This document shows positions 1 to 5,033 of a DNA stretch of 6,374 nucleotides, in pieces. Position numbers and translations under genes: made by a program. How positions within the stretch are numbered: the stretch's first letter is position 1; every line of letters starts with the position of its first letter. The notes beneath the pieces are model-generated. The model had not been told where the DNA came from and searched no databases. It worked only from the letters and a program-made list of their open reading frames with translations. The stretch comes from Spirochaetia bacterium (lineage in GTDB: Bacteria; Spirochaetota; Spirochaetia; Sphaerochaetales; Sphaerochaetaceae): the NCBI GenBank assembly GCA_900769955.1, contig CAAGIP010000106.1:1-6374 (forward strand), written 5' to 3'.

Positions 1-261
1 CAGTGCGGCACAAGCACCTGGCCCGTAGGAACCGCAGCCCACAGCTGGCAGGCAGTTGCCTGCGGCAAGAGTGACTTCGCCCACAGGGGAATGCTCTATG
101 CCGGACAGATCATTGCCGCAACGGCAATAGACCTGCTGGATAACCCTGAAATCCTTGAACAGGCCTGGAAGCAGCACAGGGATAAGACAGGCGGTCAGCC
201 ATATAAGTGCCCGATCCCGAAGGAGATTACACCCGATATCCTGGAAGCGGAAACAACATGA
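1..261 (+). CDS. abgB: AbgB-like p-aminobenzoyl-glutamate hydrolase subunit, M20 amidohydrolase family (3' end only)
   Basis: Only the last 86 residues are visible; the gene begins upstream of the window, and family members are usually around 480 residues. The fragment opens with CGTSTWPVGTAAHSWQ and continues with ACGKSDFAHRGMLYAG and a late CPIPKE motif, which I recognise as the C-terminal signature of AbgB-type M20D amidohydrolases. The histidine at bases 40-42 (in TAAHS) sits where M20 peptidases carry their last metal ligand. AbgB works with AbgA in the cytoplasm to split the folate breakdown product p-aminobenzoyl-glutamate into p-aminobenzoate and glutamate. Related M20D enzymes act on other N-acyl amino acids or dipeptides, so the substrate is inferred from family resemblance. 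The gene ends with TGA and is followed after nine bases by a hairpin terminator, so it is the last gene of its transcript. Partner genes are not in view. Confidence 0.82.
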   Translation, partial: QCGTSTWPVGTAAHSWQAVACGKSDFAHRGMLYAGQIIAATAIDLLDNPEILEQAWKQHRDKTGGQPYKCPIPKEITPDILEAETT

Positions 262-270
262 TTGACCCAG

Positions 271-304
271 AAGGTGCCGATCCATATGGAAAGGCACCTT
301 TCTT
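271..304 (+). terminator. Intrinsic terminator of the abgB-like gene
   Basis: AAGGTGCC (271-278) pairs perfectly with GGCACCTT (293-300). A second small hairpin (TCC-ATAT-GGA, 281-290) lies inside and stacks on the outer stem across short unpaired bases. A short T-rich stretch (TTTCTT) overlaps and follows the stem. It begins nine bases after the abgB-like stop codon. The weak T tract is the main doubt. Confidence 0.72.
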
Positions 305-482
305 ATATCCTGTTCCGACATCAGGCTAACTCAGAACCTGCATGATACTGATGGACACGGCCGTTATGGCGCATCTCATTTCCTGGCATTAAGAAATACT
401 TCTTTCACATTCACACATTACCCATTCGAAACTGATTGACCCAATGCATTGCATATGCTGAATGATCAAAAGACATTTTTAT
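305..482. other. Intergenic region with no gene; short palindromes and AT-rich tract before the promoter
   Basis: I see no convincing coding frame or RNA gene here. Two adjacent 8-base palindromes, AATGCATT (443-450) and GCATATGC (451-458), sit about 25 bases upstream of the -35 box, where an additional regulator could bind. The A/T-rich stretch at about 465-482 lies directly before the -35 and could act as an UP element. An 11-base sequence, TGATTGACCCA, occurs at 433-443 and also at 259-269 across the abgB stop codon. None of these has a proven role. Confidence 0.4.
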
Positions 483-511
483 TTGACAGCTGCAGATATC
501 GCTCCTATAGT
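483..511 (+). promoter_or_regulatory. Strong sigma70/sigmaA promoter of the TetR operon
   Basis: A perfect -35 box TTGACA (483-488) is separated by 17 bases from a near-consensus -10 box TATAGT (506-511). The expected transcription start is near 518, inside the inverted repeat at 515-530, so a bound repressor would block initiation. An A/T-rich stretch precedes the -35. It is the best promoter in the window and fits a gene set held off by a repressor. Confidence 0.85.
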
Positions 512-514
512 TTA

Positions 515-530
515 TATGAACACGTTCATA
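515..530. promoter_or_regulatory. Probable TetR-family operator (inverted repeat over the transcription start)
   Basis: TATGAAC-AC-GTTCATA has two perfect 7-base arms around a 2-base centre. With one mismatch (514/531) the symmetry extends to 511-534. The size and GAAC..GTTC core are typical of TetR-family operators. It lies between the -10 box and the start codon of the tetR-like gene, which is the usual place for autorepression. Binding by the product of this very gene is inferred from position. Confidence 0.75.
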
Positions 531-543
531 AAAAGGAACCAAT

Positions 544-1056
544 ATGCCCAAAATCATTGAAAACCTCCGTCAGCGTCTAATGGATGAGGCGTTTGAGGAA
601 ATTAAGAGAGACGGATATGCGGCAATGACCATCCGTTCGGTGGCCAAAGCCGTCGGGGTGGGTACCGGCACGATCTACAATTATTTCAGTTCAAAGGAGG
701 CCCTTGTCGCATCCTTCATGCTTGAAGAGTGGAAAGAGTCGATGAAGAGAGTGAAGGAAAGGGCAGGGGTGTCTGAGAATCTTTCCGACGTTCTTGCTGC
801 CGTTTACGCTGAAATAAGGGAATTCCTGGGGAAATTCAGCGCGGTTGTGTCCGATGAGGATGCGGAAAAGACCTTCAGGAATGCAATCGGAAGCTACCAT
901 AAGATCCTGAGGGGGCAGATCGCGGGTGTGATCAGGCGGTTTGTCTCCGATGAATTCGAAGCGGAGTTCATTGCCGAGGCGATGATCACCTGGAGTGTTG
1001 AGGGTGTTGAGTTTGAGATTCTGCGTGATGTGATAACGCGGACAGGGGGTAAATAA
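544..1056 (+). CDS. TetR/AcrR-family transcriptional regulator
   Basis: A 170-residue, one-component repressor. The N-terminal DNA-binding domain (about residues 8-55) holds the family helix-turn-helix: TIRSVAKAVGVGTGTIYNYF at about 29-48, followed by the usual SSKEAL. The rest is a helical ligand-binding and dimerisation domain that varies between family members, so the inducer cannot be read from sequence. It is slightly shorter than the usual 185-210 residues. The ATG is preceded by AAGGAA (533-538) five bases upstream, and the start follows directly after a good promoter and a 16-base inverted repeat, so autoregulation is likely. Its TAA stop overlaps the next gene's ATG by one base, so the regulator and the flavoprotein are translationally coupled in one operon. 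The probable role is to repress the operon until a small molecule, perhaps a quinone, aromatic or electrophile handled by the downstream enzymes, is bound. That ligand class is a guess. Confidence 0.92.
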   Translation: MPKIIENLRQRLMDEAFEEIKRDGYAAMTIRSVAKAVGVGTGTIYNYFSSKEALVASFMLEEWKESMKRVKERAGVSENLSDVLAAVYAEIREFLGKFSAVVSDEDAEKTFRNAIGSYHKILRGQIAGVIRRFVSDEFEAEFIAEAMITWSVEGVEFEILRDVITRTGGK

Positions 1057-1979
1057 TGTCGAGCTACGAAGACCTCAGGATAGTCGATAATTTCTATCAG
1101 ACTTCGCTTTTCTTTCCCATGCCCACAGTGGTTATAAGTACTCTATGTGAGGATGGGAGTACCACACTCGGGCCTTATTCGCTGGTCCAGCCTTACTACG
1201 TTGCGGGAAAGGATTTCTACGCTATGCTGCTTTGCTGCCGCAACTCCTCCAATACGGCACAGAACATTCTGAAAAACGGGAAGTGTGCCCTTAACTTCGT
1301 TGACGACAGGCCCTCCACCTTCAAAGAGTGCGTGAAGCTTAGCTGGCCGGGGGACAGACCGGCTGACAAGATGCCGAAGTGTGGTTTCAGGCTTGAGAAG
1401 AGCCTTATCGAGGAAACCACGGGTGAAAAGAGGCCGATGGTGCTCTCCGATGCCATCCAGGCGATCGAGTGTACCTGGGTACGTGAGCTGGATGGAGCCG
1501 ATAAGGATCTGCCAGGCTGCCTGGACGGATATGAAGGTCCGTACCATGACTTCAACGGGATCACGAGTAAGTTCGGTGCCCACTTCATCCTGAGAATCGA
1601 CAGGATCCTCATGAAGAAGAAGTACCGGGATGCGATCATAAACGGAGTGAAGGCCGGTGATTTCCCTCCGCTTCCGGTCGACTACGGATACAGGGACAGT
1701 AAGAACTTCTGGTTCCACAGAAAAAGGAGACTCCATGCGGAGCTGCTGCCTGTCAGGAAACAGTCACTGGAATCGGTGCGCTATGCCGCAGACAGGGCCG
1801 ACGATACCGTGATGTTCACCGATGAGGCCCTTATGATGATTCTCAACGTTCCCCGGGTATTCCTCTCAACGGTACTGAGGGGATGTGTTTCCTGGGCAAA
1901 GGAGAACGGTGTGACCCTGGTCACCGCGGAGCACATGAAAATCATCAATGACAAGAGATCTAAGGAAAAGAAAAAGTAA
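1056..1979 (+). CDS. Flavin reductase-like FMN-binding protein with C-terminal PCP_red-like domain
   Basis: A 307-residue cytoplasmic protein. Residues about 15-185 resemble the flavin reductase-like FMN-binding split barrel: FPMPTVVIST, then LGPYSLVQPYYVAG, then NSSNTAQNILKNGKCALNF, the stretch that normally contacts FMN, and a closing GAHFILRIDRI strand. A linker with GYRDSKNFWFHRKRR follows. The last segment (about 252-298) has VMFTDEALMMILNVPRVFL, CVSWAKENGVTLVTAEHM, which fits the small PCP_red domain found at the C-terminus of the BchB/ChlB protochlorophyllide reductase subunit and in some non-photosynthetic proteins. The last residues are highly basic (KRSKEKKK). The likely role is FMN-dependent electron transfer or reduction of a small molecule with NAD(P)H; the substrate is unknown. 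The start overlaps the tetR stop (TAATG), with a G-rich ribosome site AGGGGG just upstream. The SDR gene follows 14 bases later in the same operon. Flavin domain: fairly sure. PCP_red call: from pattern only. Confidence 0.8.
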   Translation: MSSYEDLRIVDNFYQTSLFFPMPTVVISTLCEDGSTTLGPYSLVQPYYVAGKDFYAMLLCCRNSSNTAQNILKNGKCALNFVDDRPSTFKECVKLSWPGDRPADKMPKCGFRLEKSLIEETTGEKRPMVLSDAIQAIECTWVRELDGADKDLPGCLDGYEGPYHDFNGITSKFGAHFILRIDRILMKKKYRDAIINGVKAGDFPPLPVDYGYRDSKNFWFHRKRRLHAELLPVRKQSLESVRYAADRADDTVMFTDEALMMILNVPRVFLSTVLRGCVSWAKENGVTLVTAEHMKIINDKRSKEKKK

Positions 1980-1981
1980 AA

Positions 1982-1986
1982 AGAGG
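1982..1986 (+). promoter_or_regulatory. Ribosome binding site that fixes the SDR start
   Basis: AGAGG lies seven bases before the ATG at 1994 but only one base before the alternative GTG at 1988. The spacing therefore favours ATG 1994, which also places the Rossmann strand MKVILAGAFG right at the N-terminus. Confidence 0.65.
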
Positions 1987-1993
1987 TGTGTGG

Positions 1994-2854
1994 ATGAAGG
2001 TCATTCTGGCCGGTGCATTCGGAAATCTGGGAGGTGAGATCCTCAAAGCCCTCATAAGGGAGGGCCATGAAGTCGTTGCCGCCGATCTTAAGGAAAGAAA
2101 GATCGAAGGAACTGAAGGTAAGTACAGGTTCGTTCAGGTCGATGCCACCGATCCTGAGACGATGAAGGGCATATGCGACGGATGTGAGGTCGCCATAACC
2201 ACAATGGGACTGACCGGTGCATCAAAGCACTTCACATCCTATGACATCGACTATAAGGGAAACATGAATTTCCACGCTGAGTGCGTGAAGGCAGGGGTTG
2301 TGAAGTTCAACTATGTCTCGGTCATAAGCTGTGATGAGAAGGGAGCAGAAAAGGTTCCCATGCTCCACGCCAAATACATGGTGGAGGAGGAGATAAAGAA
2401 GGGTAATATGGACTGGGTCATCTACCGTCCCACCGGATACTTCTATGATATTGCGAAGGTGTTCAGCCCCTATGTGGAAAAGGGTGAGATGCAGCTGCTG
2501 AAGGGGTACGGTCACGTTAAGGCCAATGTGGTCGACTGTCCGGACTTTGCTTCCTTCATCGTGAAGCACATGACGGATTCCGGTAAGACCTATAACGTGG
2601 GCGGCAAGGAGATTTACTCCTATGAAGAGATGGCAAAGCTCTGCTTCGAGGCCGCCGGAAAGCCCCTTAAGATCAAGTGGGCACCGATCTGGCTCTTCAG
2701 CGTCCTTGCAAACCTTCCCAAAATAAGGAAGGAGGGCAAGCACGACATCATCCTCTTCTCCCGCTGGACACTATCGCATAATCTGGTCGGTGACACGGTT
2801 ACGGGGGATGCCAGTTTCCGCCAATACATAACCTCATATTTCGGCAAGGCTTGA
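1994..2854 (+). CDS. Atypical SDR / NmrA-like NAD(P)-binding oxidoreductase
   Basis: A 286-residue protein from ATG 1994. It opens with a Rossmann fold: MKVILAGAFGNLGGE carries the glycine-rich GxxGxxG (G7, G10, G13), followed by the acidic end of the second strand (VVAADLKE) and VQVDATDPE, the usual adenine-contact region. The central part has YVSVIS and then MLHAKYMVEE with MDWVIYRPTGYF, which is the NmrA/atypical-SDR arrangement; the classical YxxxK catalytic pair is not in its normal form. So it may be a reductase, an epimerase-like enzyme or a redox-sensing NAD(P) binder. The late motif KTYNVGGKEIYSYEEMAKL is shared with SDRs that act on sugars or quinones. It lies 14 bases after the flavoprotein gene in the same operon, so the two probably serve one redox pathway. 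The gene ends at TGA 2852-2854, and a +1 shift near this stop would join it to the membrane-protein-like frame that follows. Confidence 0.85.
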   Translation: MKVILAGAFGNLGGEILKALIREGHEVVAADLKERKIEGTEGKYRFVQVDATDPETMKGICDGCEVAITTMGLTGASKHFTSYDIDYKGNMNFHAECVKAGVVKFNYVSVISCDEKGAEKVPMLHAKYMVEEEIKKGNMDWVIYRPTGYFYDIAKVFSPYVEKGEMQLLKGYGHVKANVVDCPDFASFIVKHMTDSGKTYNVGGKEIYSYEEMAKLCFEAAGKPLKIKWAPIWLFSVLANLPKIRKEGKHDIILFSRWTLSHNLVGDTVTGDASFRQYITSYFGKA

Positions 2855-2870
2855 AAAGCCGTGGCTGACG

Positions 2871-3059
2871 GTGCTTTTCTCACTGTCCTTCGTCTTTGCC
2901 CTGGCGATGGGATACCTGTCAGGCAAAGACAGTCACAGTGCTGTTGTTAACTGGATTGAGGAGGGCACCAACATGCTCTCCCAGGGCCTCTTGATGCTCG
3001 GTGTCATGCTCCTTCATAAACATGGTCTTTCCCGGATCAGGTTCACTGAAGAGTCCTGA
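2871..3059 (+). CDS. Small membrane-protein-like reading frame, possibly the detached C-terminus of the SDR
   Basis: From GTG 2871 this encodes 62 residues with a hydrophobic stretch at the N-terminus (LFSLSFVFALAMGYL), a polar loop with SGKDSHSAVVNWIEEG, a second hydrophobic stretch (MLSQGLLMLGVMLL) and a basic tail (HKHGLSRIR). That pattern suggests two membrane segments. Codon choice resembles the neighbouring genes, so I think it is or was protein-coding. The start is unsatisfactory: no Shine-Dalgarno lies before GTG 2871, and no ATG, GTG or TTG occurs upstream in frame back to the TAA at 2829-2831. The in-frame residues just before it, EKPWLTV, look like normal protein leading into a membrane helix. 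Removing one base near the SDR stop would give a continuous protein of about 353 residues with a C-terminal membrane anchor. Alternatives are initiation at CTG 2865 or GTG 2871 by coupling to the SDR stop, a real frameshift mutation, or a sequencing error. The stop is three bases from the convergent DUF1349 stop. I do not recognise the family. Confidence 0.55.
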   Translation: MLFSLSFVFALAMGYLSGKDSHSAVVNWIEEGTNMLSQGLLMLGVMLLHKHGLSRIRFTEES

Positions 3060-3062
3060 GAG

Positions 3063-3671
3063 CTATTCCTCATCGGGTGCCTGTCCGTCATGGGCAGGCC
3101 ATCTGCACTCCGTGATTTCAAAGTCGGAGAAATATGCCGTGAATGATGAATCCTCGGGACTGCAGGCATAGACACCGAAGTTTACCTCCCCGGTTGCCTT
3201 TTTCATGTGGCAGATGCGCATCTGTGAGAATGTGTGACCGTCAAGGGAGCATTCCAGCCGGAAGTCATCCTCCCTGCGGCTCAGGCGGTACCAGATCTCG
3301 CTGATTCCTGCCTTAAGCTCGGTGGTGGCCCAGTCGGAAAACCCCTCATTGGTGACGACGCTGCCCAGGTGCTGGAATTCCTCATTCTCATATTCCGCCG
3401 AAGCCTTGAGCCAGTTCCCGCTGTCCAGATACATGACTATGCCGCACTGGTCAAAGCGGACCTTCCGCTCAGATACCGTTCTTACAGTGAAGGAGAAGTA
3501 TTTCTCGTCAGTCCTTATCTGAAGTACGGGGGCACTGTCATTCCTGAAGTGATAGTAAGTCCTCTGCCAGAGATCCGTATGTGGGGATGTCGTTATCTCA
3601 ATTGCTTCATCGGTGATGAGGAAGTCCTCAGGTTTCCTTGTCCAGTACCACATGTTCTTTGTTATTCTCAT
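3063..3671 (-). CDS. DUF1349 family protein (concanavalin A-like fold)
   Basis: A 202-residue protein with no signal peptide. The motifs run in the order typical of DUF1349: W8-x-W10 near the N-terminus, TDLWQRTYYHF (32-42), FDQCGIVMYLDSGNWLKASAEY (about 73-94), SVVTNEGFSDWA (104-115), WYRLSRREDDFRLECSLDG (about 127-145) and YACSPEDSSFTAYFSDFEI (about 168-186). Proteins of this family adopt a beta-sandwich fold related to concanavalin A-like lectins and glucanases. Their biochemical role is not firmly known, and old names such as 'regulation of enolase' are not well supported. The start is well supported by GGGAGG four bases before the ATG. It lies 15 bases downstream of the fucosidase gene on the same strand, so the two form a likely operon and it may bind or process fucose-containing sugars. 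That function is inferred from context. The acidic C-terminal tail (APDEE) abuts the end of the convergent frame. Confidence 0.85.
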   Translation of the reverse strand: MRITKNMWYWTRKPEDFLITDEAIEITTSPHTDLWQRTYYHFRNDSAPVLQIRTDEKYFSFTVRTVSERKVRFDQCGIVMYLDSGNWLKASAEYENEEFQHLGSVVTNEGFSDWATTELKAGISEIWYRLSRREDDFRLECSLDGHTFSQMRICHMKKATGEVNFGVYACSPEDSSFTAYFSDFEITECRWPAHDGQAPDEE

Positions 3672-3686
3672 TGTTCCTCCCTGCTG

Positions 3687-4949
3687 TCACTTTTTCAGTC
3701 TTATTTCCAGAACCGTGTCCGTCGGATCCGGTAGCTGGTGATGGGATTCATCCGCATTAAGAAAGGTGTAATCGGGGAAGCCTTCCCCGTTCCATGGGGT
3801 GATTAGCTCAATCTCGGAGCCGTCTGACAGCCTTCTCACCGATTCGATCCTGTCGATGGGCAGGTGTACCGGGATGCTGAAGATGGACTCATCCAGGATA
3901 TGGGCATAGATTGTGTTTTCCTTCTGTGTGTACCGTCCCCATTCAGGCTTTTCCAGTTCACATGCACCGCACCCGTATATCGATTCCCCTGATTTTTCCA
4001 TCCACCTTCCGATCTCATTGAGTATTGCCACTGCCTGCTCAGGGAAGCGGCCTTTGGCATCGGGGCCCACATTGAGGATCATGTTGCCGTTCTTGCTCAC
4101 GCACTCCACAAGTGTCCTGACAAGCAGCTTAGCCGATTTGTAATTTGTGTCACTGGCAGCATAACCCCAGTGACCATTCATTGTGATGCATGCTTCCCAG
4201 GGAACCGGTTTGCCCGAATGGTTAACGATTCCGCGGGGAGGGATCATCTGTTCGGGGGAGGTGAAGTCACCTGCAGTGCGGGAAGGAACGTCATCCATGA
4301 TGGAGCCGGGATGAATGCCGTCACCTTCCATGCGGTTATCCGTTATCATGCCTGGCTGGTAAAGGTCGATCATGTCACGGATGTGATCGGCACCCCACTT
4401 ATCCTTCTTCATGTCATCGTAGGAAAAGTCGAACCACATGATGTCGATTTTTCCGTACCCTGTCAGAAGCTCCCTTATCTGTTCGTGCATATAGGAGAGG
4501 TATCTGTTCCAGTCCCGGTTTTCGTTCGTGCATCCGGGATTGTTCCTCATGGGATGGTGTCTGTCCCCATAGTGCGGATAGTCAGGGTGGTGCCAGTCGA
4601 TGAGGGAGTAGTAAAGTCCGACCTTAAGGCCTTCCTCACGGAAAGCCTCCAGAAACTGCCTGACAAGGTCCTCCCTGTATCTGAAATCGGTTGTCTTCGT
4701 GTTGAAGAGACAGTAGCCGTCATGGTGCTTTGCGGTCATGACCGCGTACTTCATTCCGGCTTTCCTGGCAAGCTTTGCCCAGAGGCGGGGATTAAAGGAA
4801 TCGGGACTGAATTCCTTAACATACTTAAGGTAATCCTCTTCAGGCATTTCCTCATTGCTTCTTACCCATTCGCCTCTTGCCGGGATTGCATAAACCCCGA
4901 AGTGAATGAAAAGTCCGAACCTGTCCTTCTGAAACTCCCTGATATCCAC
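3687..4949 (-). CDS. GH29 alpha-L-fucosidase (cytoplasmic)
   Basis: A 420-residue glycoside hydrolase of family 29 that removes alpha-linked L-fucose with retention of configuration. Numbering from GTG 4949: FGLFIHFG (about 12-17) is the family's opening strand, AKHHDGYCLF (73-82) and VGLYYSLIDWH (110-120) line the sugar site, and DIMWFDF carries the expected nucleophile Asp174. WEACITMNGHWGY (251-263) and GNMILNVGPDAKGRFPE (288-304) are further family motifs; which glutamate is the acid/base is not certain because that residue varies between subfamilies. A beta-sandwich domain should occupy roughly the last 90 residues. I chose GTG 4949 because GGAG lies eight bases upstream and the protein then begins DIREFQKDRFG, as in relatives. 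The frame stays open to ATG 5024, but that extension translates the symporter terminator. There is no signal peptide, so it should act on imported oligosaccharides. The DUF1349 gene follows after 15 bases in the same unit. Confidence 0.93.
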   Translation of the reverse strand: MDIREFQKDRFGLFIHFGVYAIPARGEWVRSNEEMPEEDYLKYVKEFSPDSFNPRLWAKLARKAGMKYAVMTAKHHDGYCLFNTKTTDFRYREDLVRQFLEAFREEGLKVGLYYSLIDWHHPDYPHYGDRHHPMRNNPGCTNENRDWNRYLSYMHEQIRELLTGYGKIDIMWFDFSYDDMKKDKWGADHIRDMIDLYQPGMITDNRMEGDGIHPGSIMDDVPSRTAGDFTSPEQMIPPRGIVNHSGKPVPWEACITMNGHWGYAASDTNYKSAKLLVRTLVECVSKNGNMILNVGPDAKGRFPEQAVAILNEIGRWMEKSGESIYGCGACELEKPEWGRYTQKENTIYAHILDESIFSIPVHLPIDRIESVRRLSDGSEIELITPWNGEGFPDYTFLNADESHHQLPDPTDTVLEIRLKK

Positions 4950-4957
4950 AGTATCAT

Positions 4958-4961
4958 CTCC
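4958..4961 (-). promoter_or_regulatory. Ribosome binding site that decides the fucosidase start
   Basis: GGAG (part of GGAGATG on the minus strand) lies eight bases before GTG 4949. The two ATGs in this stretch (4963 and 4957) are out of frame. The next in-frame GTG upstream (4985) and ATG 5024 lack a ribosome site, so GTG 4949 is the best start. Confidence 0.6.
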
Positions 4962-4970
4962 ATTTGGGAA

Positions 4971-4999
4971 ATTATGGAAGTGCACGGTCAAAAAGTAAA
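4971..4999 (-). promoter_or_regulatory. Probable promoter of the fucosidase-DUF1349 unit
   Basis: Read on the minus strand, TTTACT (4994-4999, four of six consensus bases) and CATAAT (4971-4976, five of six) are 17 bases apart. Transcription would start near 4964, giving a leader of only about 15 bases before GTG 4949. The -35 box lies in the T tract of the symporter terminator. The alternative is readthrough from the symporter. Confidence 0.5.
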
Positions 5000-5021
5000 G
5001 CCCGCAGGATTTCCCGCGGGC
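4990..5021 (-). terminator. Intrinsic terminator of the symporter gene
   Basis: On the minus strand GCCCGC (5021-5016) pairs perfectly with GCGGGC (5005-5000). Two further G-C pairs and an AAAT loop lie inside, after one mismatch. TTTACTTTTT (4999-4990) follows directly. It begins 12 bases after the symporter TAA, as a standard rho-independent terminator would. Confidence 0.88.
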
Positions 5022-5033
5022 CATCTGAATGCT

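Noticed and set aside
437..459. TTGACC followed by TATGCT as an upstream promoter for the TetR operon
   Set aside because: The spacing is only 11 bases, too short for a sigma70-type promoter, and a far better promoter lies at 483-511.
1143..1736. Minus strand open frame of 197 codons
   Set aside because: It is the antisense shadow of the flavoprotein gene, which has clear domain motifs on the + strand.
1988..1993. GTG 1988 as the SDR start
   Set aside because: It lies only one base after the ribosome site; ATG 1994 has correct spacing and starts directly with the Rossmann strand.
2854..2878. Terminator-like hairpin AAAAGC...GCTTTT after the SDR stop
   Set aside because: The stem needs a two-base bulge, its outer part is only A-T pairs and the T tract is short. 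It also sits inside the protein-like frame. It could still act as a weak terminator, which would argue against a functional downstream gene.
3079..3099. Hairpin GCCTGTCC-GTCAT-GGGCAGGC near the convergent junction
   Set aside because: No T tract follows it on either strand and it lies within the DUF1349 coding sequence, so it is not a convincing intrinsic terminator.
3234..3734. + strand open frame of 166 codons
   Set aside because: Antisense to the DUF1349 gene and the end of the GH29 gene; no motifs, no ribosome site.
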